From Corythucha ciliata (lineage: Eukaryota > Arthropoda > Insecta > Hemiptera > Tingidae): a DNA stretch of 64,000 nt. The stretch spans positions 16,368,001 to 16,432,000 of the forward strand of contig CM075943.1 in the NCBI GenBank assembly GCA_038030265.1, written 5' to 3'. Shown here piece after piece: positions 8,925 through 18,004 of the stretch (position 1 is the stretch's first letter; every line of letters starts with the position of its first letter). The translations under genes were made by a program, and so were the position numbers. Under the pieces are notes generated by a model. It ran no database searches. It had not been told where the DNA came from and was given only the letters and a program-made list of their open reading frames with translations.

Positions 8925-9150
8925 CCCCAATAACGGTCGATTATTTTTCCCGGCACTAAATCCACCTCCGACTACCATGGATTTGGCGATGGACACGGTC
9001 AGTCATTGGTCGAATAATCGGTGAATTCCGCACCCAAAAAGATCGATAACACCTGTTCTAGAATAATGCGCTGGTTTAGATTATGACGTTGGGAGGGGGT
9101 GTAAATTGTAGCTGCTCCCCGGGTGCTCGCTCACTTTGTTGAGCTACTGG
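8925..9150 (+). repeat. Dispersed repeat, uninterrupted copy
   Basis: Shares GTTCTAGAATAAT-CGCTGGTTTAG and GGTGCTCGCTC segments with 13070-13260 plus 13545-13575. Here the sequence reads straight through the point (about 9113-9120, CTCCCC) where the other copy carries a SINE. Confidence 0.6.
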
Positions 9151-9579
9151 AGCTGAGCTCCCCTCCTCCCTTTATCGACGCTTTCTGTGCCAAAAATCGC
9201 AGTCCACAATCTTTGAGTTCTTATTGCTCAGCTACAAAAACTAAGAACACATTCACAGACGAAGGGAGACGTATACCTACCTTTATTTGCTGAAATAAGT
9301 GTATAATAATCCTGCCCAAAAACTTGAATTTATCAGTAATTATGAAGGTACCTGTATTCCGTATTGGAACGTTAATCCTGCCATGAATTGGGGCCTCAAA
9401 CTTACAGTACAGCCTCTCCCCCACACTCTGTCTCTCTGTTTTTAGTGCATTTCATTTATGTCAAAATGCACTATTGGTCTCGTCGTGATGGTGGCAAACA
9501 TGGGTCATGGCACGTATTTTTCATGTTTCAGGACCTCTAGAACACGAATTCAGTGGTCTCCGGAATTTATATATAATAT

Positions 9580-10154
9580 AGGGTGTTTCGCAACCAGTCG
9601 TGAATACTGAAAGAGGTGATTTAGAGTCGATATTGTTCTTTTCGACTTTTTCGAAAACCCATTCTTTCCCGAGATATCGATTAAAATCGATATTTTTGGA
9701 CATTCGTTACTTTTCCTCATTTAAGAGGGCGTAGCGCCGATACAAAAGCAAAAAAACAAAAACTAATCAGCTCGTTGGAAAGAGCGCAACATTTCCTTCA
9801 AATTTGTGTGCTAAAATAGGAAAAATACCCCCTCCAACGATAATAAAATTAGCCCAGAACTTAACGAAAATCCTTTTATATTTTTTTCCGTTACTATTCA
9901 AAGCGTGTTAACTTTCGAATGGGTTTTCGAAAAAGTCGAAAAGAACAATATCGACTCTAAATCACCTGTTGTATCACCTCTTTCAGTATTCACGACTGGG
10001 GGCCTATTCTCTAACTCCGAAGCAATAACTTTTTCGCAGTCACATGTTTATTTCATTAAGTTTCTTCAAACAAATGAATGAAATAGACACAAGGCTGGGG
10101 TAAAAAATATTGCTTGTTGTTAGAGAATAGGCCCCCTGGTTGCGAAACACCCTG
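9580..10154. mobile_element. Foldback element with CAGGGTGTTTCGCAACCAG termini, inserted at TA
   Basis: Inverted arms of roughly 85 bp lie at 9580-9670 and 9920-10154. They include GTCGTGAATACTGAAAGAGG and a segment with TTCGAAAACCCATTC. The right end is CACCCTG followed by TA; the left end has lost the first C. The equivalent place in the 27.4-kb HINE-like copy is an uninterrupted TA-rich stretch, giving an empty-site comparison. Confidence 0.75.
9999..10135. mobile_element. 137-bp MITE with perfect 17-bp TIRs and CTG target duplication
   Basis: Ends are GGGGCCTATTCTCTAAC and its exact reverse complement. CTG flanks both sides (9996-9998 and 10136-10138). The opposite arm of the host foldback (9591-9600) retains the uninterrupted target. 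A three-base duplication of CWG type and GGGCC-like ends suit the PIF/Harbinger superfamily; that assignment is inferred. Confidence 0.75.
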
Positions 10155-10188
10155 TATATTGGTTTATTTATAATATTATGGCCGTTTT

Positions 10189-10770
10189 CTTGTTAGCACG
10201 ATAACTCTCGAAGAAATTAGTTTAGCGGAACGCGCTTTGGCACAAAAATCAGTAGTCATAAGACCCCGGTCGGTATTGCATTTGGGCCAAATCGGTCAAG
10301 GTGGAGGGGGGGAATAGGGGTTAAATGGTCAAAAATCACTATAATTCACCAGTTGATTCCAGAAGCATTATATTCGGTACGTATACTCCATGTTATAGTA
10401 GCCTTTGATTCCCATTTTAATTTTTTGAAAAAGTCAAAGGGGAGGGGGTGTTGCCTCCGGAGTGGAAGTAAGCGTGTGGTCTTGTTAGCACGATAACTCT
10501 CGAAGAAATCAATTCAGCGAAACGCACTTTGGCACAAAAATCAGTAGTCATAAGACCCCGGTTGGTATTGCATTTGGGCCCAATCGATCGTGTTAGAGGG
10601 GGGGAAAGTTGGGCTTGAAATGGTCAAAAAATCACCAGTTGATTCTAGAAGCATCATATTCGGTACGTATACTCCATGCTAGACTAGCCTTTGATTCCCA
10701 TTTTAATTTTTTGAAAAAGTCAAGGTGGTGGGGGTGGTCCTCCCAGGGTGGAAGTGTAAAAATAGCGTTG
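10189..10770 (+). repeat. Internal tandem duplication, about 292-bp unit, two copies
   Basis: The block beginning CTTGTTAGCACGATAACTC occurs at 10189 and again at 10481. Each is followed by the CATAAGACCCCGG and GTATTGCATTTGGGCC landmarks and a G run. The copies differ by scattered substitutions and small indels. Only one such unit is seen in the 27-kb relative. Confidence 0.8.
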
Positions 10771-11216
10771 AACTTCACTAGTTCATCTTAGCGTTTTAAA
10801 ATTCGACTCAATAATTTTATGTAACAAAAGCCCTGGGTTCCATTGAGATTTATCAAAAACTTTGTGGGGGGGGGGGGTGAAATGGGGGATGAAATTTCAA
10901 AAAAATCTCTTAAATTCACACGTTTAGGTATTATAAAATACGACACAAAAATTTAATATAACAAAGCCCTTGGAAAACTACCGAAACTTTTTGACATTTT
11001 GAAGAGAGGGTAGTGAAAATAGAGGAAGAAGTTTGGCTTAATGGAACAAATTATGGTATGAAAATTATTACTTCTGGGACGGCTTAGGGTATCCGTATAC
11101 GGAATGAATTGCACTCTTTCCGACCGTCTGCTGCCGGAGCGAAATTTTTTTCCGTTTCATTCCCTCCCTCCCCCCCCATTACCATACTGTACTTTTAAAA
11201 CCATTTTACACGAACA

Positions 11217-11359
11217 AAGCCCTGTTCACGCGATGCAATGTTTGAAGCTATGTTGCATGCTGGTTTTTTAAAAACATAAGTTCCTTGGTAGTGACCGGGT
11301 GTTCTTGAAAAACCAGCATGCAATATAGCTTCAAACATTGCATCGTGTGAACAGGGCTT
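11217..11359. mobile_element. Short foldback MITE with long near-perfect arms
   Basis: Starts AAGCCCTGTTCACGCGATGC and ends with the near-exact inverse; the arms are about 50 bp and the spacer about 40 bp. The transcript would form a strong hairpin. It lies within a diverged second MITE whose other edge is near 11490. Confidence 0.75.
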
Positions 11360-11494
11360 AAGTCTTTTGATCACAACTTTGTTCAAACTGAATTGAAACA
11401 GTTGATTGTTGGCAGGGGTCAGCTCATCAGCTGATATTTTTTCAAAAAATTGCTATTTTGATCAAAAAAACTTACTCGAGTAAAAGGACCCTTA

Positions 11495-11624
11495 AGCCGC
11501 CCTTACATGCAAACTTTAGAAAGCTGAGCTGTCAGCTTCAACCAATGAGAGGGCTCCGAGTCCGCAGCGTGGAGCGCTCTGATCGGTTTAAGCTCAGCTT
11601 TTGAAAGCTTCCATGTGAAGGCTA
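11495..11624. mobile_element. MITE with imperfect inverted arms
   Basis: The left arm (GCCGCCCTTACATG, then CTTTAGAAAGCTGAGCT) pairs with the right arm (AGCTCAGCTTTTGAAAG, then CATGTGAAGGCTAC) with several mismatches. Short central spacer. Confidence 0.6.
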
Positions 11625-12104
11625 CTTCTGGGTTGAATATAGAAATCTCTGGAATCTGCAAGTAGTAGTCACACTATGATCTCATTGATGTAAAGTTTGT
11701 GAATTTGAGTAATTGCTAAGAACGTAATTTTCTTGGGATTTTTTAAAATTAATTTTAACTGTATCGTTTAGAAAAGGCGATAAAATGGGAGTTTTGAACG
11801 AATTTTAATTTTTTGTAAGTACCATCTATCTAACAAAGGGCACTCTCATGAGAGGCAGCGTTTACTGATTTATCGTCGTGATTAAGGTAAGAGAAGAGAG
11901 TACTCTCTGTATCTAGTCTAGAAGGATGCATAAACCGTGGTTGTGTGGTCAGGTAATTTCTTCCAACTTCACCACTTTTCAATTCATCAAGTGAAGGGCT
12001 TCTTCGCTTGAGTTTATTATTGAATTACATATTTGGATAAACTGTTTTTTGAGATTTTCGTGAGTTCAGCTGGAAAAATCTGAAGCGGGTTTAGACGTCC
12101 AATC

Positions 12105-12252
12105 TAATGGCGTTTTCCATTTGCTTAAAATTCCGCTCTTTAGCCGAGCATTTCCACCCGTCTTCTCCATTACCATTATGATATAATTCAGAGAAGACGG
12201 GTGGAAAATCTTGGCTTCAATGCGGAAATTCATGCAAATGGAAAACGCTATA
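12105..12252. mobile_element. MITE-like foldback, about 148 bp
   Basis: GGCGTTTTCCATTTGC at the left pairs with GCAAATGGAAAACGC at the right. Inner arms TTTCCACCCGTCTTCTC and GAGAAGACGGGTGGAAA are perfect inverses separated by about 26 bp. Confidence 0.75.
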
Positions 12253-12289
12253 AGTTCATCCACCAAATCCAAATTTTCTCCAACATTTT

Positions 12290-13060
12290 CGCTTTTTCAA
12301 AAACCGAATTTCGTAACTTGAGCTCTTTCTAAAATAGATATCGCAGGTTTTACGAATCCGAAAAACTAATTTTGCCCCTTCAAACCCTAAATTCACGGAT
12401 TTGGGTAGTACAAAACCCCAAATTTAGTTATTTTGGCCCATGCTTACACCAATTTCACCTATTTTCTCTCTTTAGAAACTAAATTTTACGGATTCGTTTC
12501 GTTGATTTAAGACAGTTTCGCTCTTTCAAAAACCACGTGGGTTTGTTTTTCAAAACAAAATTTTGTGAGTGTGATTCTTTCAAACCCCAATTTCGCGAAA
12601 ATTCGATCTTTCAAAACTTTTATCGGATTTGGTTTTTTCAAACCCACGGGATTTACACTTTTTGAAAAAACCAAATTTCATGAATTATCCCTTTCTATAA
12701 TTTGGTTTATTTAAAAACCTAATTATGTCGTGATTTGGCTCTTTCGATCCAAATTTCGCTTTTCCATAGTGCGAATGTCACAGGTTGCTCCATCAAAAAC
12801 CAAGTTTGACGGATTATTAATATTTCATACCTGAATTTCGCGTGTTTTCTCTTTTTCAAAAACCAAATTTCTTCGCTTTAGGTTTTTCTAAAATCAGCTT
12901 CCCTGGTTTGGCTTGTTTGAAAAACTGATTTTGCTTTTTCAAAAACCTTGGCTGATTCATAAAAACAAATATTTTTCGTTTTGGCTCTCACTGGCCCCTG
13001 TTTTGTTAAGTAAGCTAAAAACCTACATTCGCGGATTTTGCTCCTGCAAACCCTATTTGC
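12290..13060. repeat. Degenerate array of CAAAAACCAAATTTCGCGGATTTGG-like units
   Basis: Same module and orientation as 7640-8580, with CTTTTTCAAAAACC and AATTTCGCG words recurring every 30-45 bp. It directly precedes the dispersed repeat at 13070, as the 8.6-kb array precedes its paralogue. Confidence 0.55.
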
Positions 13061-13069
13061 ATCGGGATC

Positions 13070-13575
13070 CTGGGGCCCCTCCCAGCAATGCTAAAGCGGT
13101 CGTCTGGGCCTCCACTCCTCCGGTGCATTAGGCAATGGAGATGTTATGCCATTGGTCCAATAATGGGAGAACTCCTGTTCTAGAATAATTCGCTGGTTTA
13201 GGTGACTTTTATGAGAAGGGGGGTGTAAATTTTAGTTTCGTCCCCCCTTTTTTTTTGTCGGGGGCGCCGGGCTTTGACCCGGCAGGCGCCTAAGCCTCAC
13301 TTGGGCTCCTACGCCATACCCAGATCTAACTGTGCACTTCACACCCGTACTACGTGGGCGTTTCGGTCGGTGCGCGGTTTGTTGAACGCACATCGCCGGG
13401 AACGCCCACACGAAGCCGGGTGTGCCGTGTCACAGCTCGCCGCAGCCTTATAGTGTAATGGGCAATGGCTGGATTCGAACCCAGGCCCGCTGGGTTGCGA
13501 AGCGAGCATTGTATCCATTGCACCATCGAGGCGCGCTTCCCCTGGTGCTCGCTCCCCTTGTTAAGCCGTGCCTTC
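13070..13575 (+). repeat. Dispersed repeat interrupted by a SINE
   Basis: Paralogue of 8925-9150. The left part ends at about 13246 in TCCCCCC and the right part resumes at about 13545 with CCCCTGGTGCTCGCTC. The paralogue shows these two ends are normally adjacent. Confidence 0.6.
13247..13545 (-). mobile_element. tRNA-derived SINE, about 300 bp
   Basis: Read on the minus strand, the head (about 13535 down to 13460) has a perfect A box (TGGTGCAATGG) and a perfect B box (GGTTCGAATCC) at normal spacing. A GC-rich body follows, ending in an A run (T run at 13247-13257 on the given strand). Flanking CTCCCC-like words could be remnants of the target duplication. The T-arm pairs incompletely, so it is tRNA-derived rather than a tRNA gene. 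The empty paralogous site near 9113-9120 supports insertion. Confidence 0.75.
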
Positions 13576-13859
13576 AGCTTTCAGATGTGGCAAATCGACT
13601 GAAACCAGCGACCACGCAAAACATTCATTAAGCTGCGCTGGCGGCCACTTGTTGCGTTTTGGGCACTGGAATTGGATCTATTTCTTTGTTCAGCCAAACC
13701 CGAGGGACTCGTAAACCCCGTTTAAGCCTCATTCTGGTAACTGTGTGAAAGTGACCCTTGACTTTGTGAAGGCGACCATCCCCGATGGGGTTTTGAAGGA
13801 AGTGGTTTTGATAATTTCTTTACTGAAGGTACCTCCTTGGGGAGGGGCACGACCTCAGC

Positions 13860-14513
13860 CAAGCTGAAACCTTGGTAAGTCGGGTCCTCGACCATTCCTC
13901 GACATTGTCACTATTCGAGATACGAGTCGAGGGTACCATGACGCTTGCTTGCAAGTGTTCGCCAAAACCGATGTCGAAGAGTTGTAATAAGAGCTTAATT
14001 GACAGTGTGTTTTGTGGCATTTCGTGCAAGATGGAAAAGTTAATTGCCGGATGGCAAAGTTGGTAAGTTTAGGGAGGGGGATCGATTGAGGGAGAATTTA
14101 TTAGTATTTGCGTACGTTAACGTTCCGTAGTTTTGCCCCCTGATGTCCTCACACGCTCGACGCCTTGAGCACCGCTTTGATTCTTTAAGAATTTCCAGTG
14201 AATTCTGTTGGAAATTCCTTAGCGTTATTTAATCAACTTTTTCAGTACCCCCAGCCACTTTACACTCCCACTCCAATCCCTACGACGATCGAGAGAAAAC
14301 GGGTTTAATGGTAAACAGCAAACAAAATTATAATTGTTCTATGATGTAAAGTGAATCCTTTCTATGCAAGTCACTGTGATTCCAGCCAAAAGCTCTTCTT
14401 TCTGACACCGGTTTCGGCGAACTCTTGCAAGCAAGCGTCGTGGTAGACCCTCAACTCGTGTGTCGAGTAGTGACAACGTCGAGGACCCGACTTGCCAAGG
14501 TTTCAGCTTGACC
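13860..14513. repeat. Inverted repeat with about 130-bp arms and 390-bp spacer
   Basis: AAGCTGAAACCTTGG-AAGTCGGGTCC near 13862 and its inverse near 14500 mark the outer ends. The inner ends are near 13990 and 14385 (GACGCTTGCTTGCAAG shared). The arms have about 10-15 percent mismatches. No transposase frame in the spacer. Confidence 0.7.
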
Positions 14514-14519
14514 AAAAAA

Positions 14520-15838
14520 AAGTGATTTTGCAATTTTAAAACGTGTAGGGGGGAGGGGGCTTGAAAAGTTGGTAGTGACAGAGGGATGAATGTTGACGGC
14601 AGAAATGAAGCTTGCTGAATACATTTTGGTCGGAAACGGGCGATTTTAAAACTTCCAACCATTACAGGAAAAATGGTCCGAGAGGCTGTAGCGCCCTCCA
14701 TATTGGTCGTAGAAAAATACTTTGAAGGCAAAAGATGTAGGAAATTCAATGCCCTACCTGTGTTGTAAGGGATACTTTCCTCTAAAGCCAATGGTTTTAG
14801 CGATATTTAGAAAGAACTAAACAAAAAGTGCCGAAAAATCGTGGTTTTCGGGCTGCCAAAAGTTGTGCTGAGCGTTTCAGAATTTACGTTTTTCTCAAAT
14901 ACTCTTTACCTATATGTATAAGATATATAGTACATATATAAAAAAATGATACTGGACCTTTTGCAAGGTAAAATTATAATTTCAATGGGCTAAAAGTCGA
15001 AACTGATTTTCCATCAGACGAGCCACTGAAGGGGTTTCAGGTACCGCCCATCCCCGTGAACGGTGGCCGCATAATCGCCATCCCTGAAGTTCAGGAGAGT
15101 GCCTCGACGTAGGCGGATGTCACTGGCTCCCTCTGGACTCCATAAAATTAGTCGAAACTAACGATATTGTGAAATTCTCACTTCGGCTCTCTTTGAGGGC
15201 CGCTGTTTCCCTGTTGAGGTGCGTGTCCTGTATTCCGCAATTGAAGTTTGTCCTCGATCGCCTCCTGAATTTCTTGATGATAATGTATTTCTAAATGGGT
15301 GAAATTTTACTTTCCCAGTCCCATGAACTCAAGCAATTTGTTTAATTGTTTCCCCGAGCCCGCGACCTCAGCTCTATCGAAGTAAATATTACAAAATATG
15401 TTTTGGATGACCGTTCATGGATGTTTTTCTTGACCGTGAACGTCACTCGGGCGTTCATAAGCTTCCTAGTTGATCTTATTTAAATCAATTATTCACATCA
15501 ATTATTTCCTTCCAGAAATGCCTCTTTGGTTTTAGGATCCTGGCAGATTAAATTCGATTAACATGATGAACAGTTGTTCCATGGCATATTTTTATCCGCC
15601 CTTGAAATTGGAGTTGCCCGGTACAAATTGCTTGTCTAAGAACATGACATTATAAGCATTCTTCCTCAGTCGTTAGACTTGTAAATTAGTTCGCGACTGT
15701 GAGACCAGTCGGCGTAGCACAATCGATGACAAATGAGTTTCCTTTATAAAGAGATTCCGATCCGTAGTTTTAGTTCATCGGTCAATTTCAGACACAGGAA
15801 AATGTGGACGGGGCTATAATTAATCGGGAATTCCCAGC
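14520..15838. other. No gene recognised; short repeat near 14996-15170
   Basis: GTCGAAACTGATTTT near 14996 and AAAATTAGTCGAAACTAAC near 15150 bracket a GC-richer stretch, possibly a small repeat of unknown class. No exon of the neighbouring cactus gene was found here. Confidence 0.3.
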
Positions 15839-17320
15839 TAAAAACAAGAATCATAAAGAAGCAATGACCTTTAAAAGTACGTTCTGTGAGGGGGATGCAC
15901 CATATTTTTAACGGCACGCCGCTATTGCGGAGGAGTAAAAATAACACTTGGCACGGAACTCTGGAATGTTTTCAGTCCGTTTCGCAGCTCCTATTTTGGG
16001 CATAAAGAATTAAATAGAATAGTGACACATCTAGTATTTATTCGCAGTCGCGGGTAACTTTGTTGATTCCCTTCCTGAATCCAAATATGGGGCAGTAATC
16101 ACAAGAAGAGTACAATATATTCGTAAAAAAACGTTATAATTATCGTTTTATTCATTAAGACAACAAAATACTAGCATTTTCTTTCTCTTTCGTATCTTCC
16201 GCAAGTTATAAAAACGTTCCTTTTGTAAGCATATAGTATAGTGCTTCAAAATTACAATAATGCCGGCATCCAACAAAAATAGCATGACTAGACTCTCTGT
16301 ATCGAAACCACGCTCAAGTCCCTAAAATTTTCCTATTCCGTCATTTTCTCGTATTCCTTCAAAATACGCTTTAGAACACAATTTTAATGTTAACAAATTC
16401 GTGAACAACACTAATTTAAAATATAAAAACGCGCTTCTATTCAAAGAAGGGTGTTTTTCTATGGCATTTCGACGCATCCGTTAGTACAAATCCATAACAG
16501 TCCTAAGTAAATGAATACCTGAACGATTGAGCATTACTGAGAAGTTCAGTAAGGTACAATTTTGGAACTAAGCCGATTTTTGTGTGTGTACATTTTTTGT
16601 ACTAAGATCCAGCTCATTATCAACAAACGATCGCGATAGAAAAAAGGGCTGATTATGTCATTTGTCTCTAGCACTCTCTTTTCGAGGAACTTAACCAGCA
16701 ACAAACCACGATCACTATAGTTATGCACAACTTCTGACACGGTTAAGATTTTTTATAAAAAAATAAAGATGATATATTTTGGTACAATATTAGGGGGGTC
16801 TGGAACGACGACTACGCGTTACAAATACCCCAGACGTCCTTGAATCCTGACTCGACCATCTATTTGGGCCCAAAAAGAGAATGAGGTTAAAACCACACTC
16901 AAAATCACAGTGTTTGGGCTGACCTAAACCGAGAGATCAGTACTCACTTGAACTTCTCGTTCGTCATCTGAACCAAAATCATCTTCGGACGAATAGTCGG
17001 ACTCGTATCGACCGCCGTACGAGACGAGAGCGTTGATAAGTCTAGGATTTCGCCGAGCGATGTGATAGGGCGTGTGACCGGCGTAGTTGGGTATGCCGGG
17101 GTCGGCCGTGAGTTCGGTGAGAAGCAAGACGGCGAGACTTTCGTCGCCCATCTCGGCGGCAAAGTGAAGCGGCGTGCGTCCGCTTTTACATTCGCGGGCG
17201 TCGATATCGGCGCCGCATTTTACTAGGTATTTCATGATGCCTATTTTACCCATCATGGCGGCTACGTGAACACAGGTCAATCCTGGAAGCAAGGAAGAGA
17301 ATAACAAATTGCTTAAAGAT
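15839..17320. repeat. Tandem duplication unit 1 (outer, downstream of cactus)
   Basis: Aligns base for base with 17321-18806. The offset is 1482 at the start and 1486 after about 16030, so net four single-base gaps lie in the first 200 bp. The remaining 1.3 kb looks identical. It carries a second copy of the cactus ankyrin exon (16948-17282), of the candidate terminal exon and of an AATAAA signal (16147-16152). Confidence 0.9.
16948..17282 (-). pseudogene. Duplicate cactus ankyrin exon, probably unused
   Basis: Same sequence, acceptor (TTGCTTCCAG) and donor (GTGAGT) as exon 4 at 18434-18768. The exon is 335 bases and needs to be entered in phase 1. Spliced after exon 4, which ends in phase 0, its first codons would read GAT then TGA stop. 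It could only replace exon 4, never follow it, and would give the same protein. It is either a recent partial gene duplication or an assembly duplicate. Confidence 0.75.
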
Positions 17321-17944
17321 TAAAAACAAGAATCATAAAGAACGCAATGACCTTTAAAAGTACGTTTCTGTGAGGGGGAATGCACCATATTTTTAACGGC
17401 ACGCCGCTATTGCGGAGGAGTAAAAATAACACTTGGCACGGAACTCTGGAATGTTTTCAGTCCGTTTCGCAGCTCCTATTTTGGGCATAAAGAATTAATA
17501 GAATAGCTGACACATCTAGTATTTATTCGCAGTCGCGGGTAACTTTGTTGATTCCCTTCCTGAATCCAAATATGGGGCAGTAATCACAAGAAGAGTACAA
17601 TATATTCGTAAAAAAAACGTTATAATTATCGTTTTATTCATTAAGACAACAAAATACTAGCATTTTCTTTCTCTTTCGTATCTTCCGCAAGTTATAAAAA
17701 CGTTCCTTTTGTAAGCATATAGTATAGTGCTTCAAAATTACAATAATGCCGGCATCCAACAAAAATAGCATGACTAGACTCTCTGTATCGAAACCACGCT
17801 CAAGTCCCTAAAATTTTCCTATTCCGTCATTTTCTCGTATTCCTTCAAAATACGCTTTAGAACACAATTTTAATGTTAACAAATTCGTGAACAACACTAA
17901 TTTAAAATATAAAAACGCGCTTCTATTCAAAGAAGGGTGTTTTT

Positions 17945-18004
17945 CTATGGCATTTCGACGCATCCGTTAGTACAAATCCATAACAGTCCTAAGTAAATGA
18001 ATAC
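17945..18004 (-). CDS. cactus: Candidate terminal exon of cactus
   Basis: A candidate acceptor (TCGTTCAG) at 18005-18010 opens a phase-compatible 19-codon reading ending at TAG (17945-17947). An AATAAA signal follows near 17633. The residues have no recognisable motif and the polypyrimidine tract is weak, so this is the least certain exon. Confidence 0.3.
   Translation of the reverse strand, partial: VFIYLGLLWICTNGCVEMP

Larger units (their letters stand above)
9443..11147 (+). mobile_element. HINE-like element, copy 2, with nested insertions
   Basis: Starts TAGTGCATTTCATTTATG at 9443 and ends near 11100-11147 with AATGAATTGCACT followed by an imperfect hairpin (CCGACCGTCTGCTGCCGG) and a T run. 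The interior is shared with the inverted 27.1-27.6 kb copy, including the GTTAGCACGATAACTCTCG block. It differs from that copy by a foldback insertion (9580-10154) and a 292-bp internal tandem duplication. No protein is coded. Confidence 0.55.

Noticed and set aside
13460..13535. Functional tRNA gene
   Set aside because: A and B boxes are perfect but the T-arm and acceptor do not pair and a SINE body with A-tail follows.
13422..13631. 69-codon frame
   Set aside because: Lies across the SINE and its flank, on the strand opposite to the Pol III boxes.
16546..16740. 64-codon frame repeated identically at 18032-18226
   Set aside because: Both copies are carried by the tandem duplication; no motif, and the region is intron or 3' flank of cactus.
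16944..17162. Second frame through the duplicated ankyrin exon
   Set aside because: Shadow of the ankyrin frame; the residues have no family pattern.
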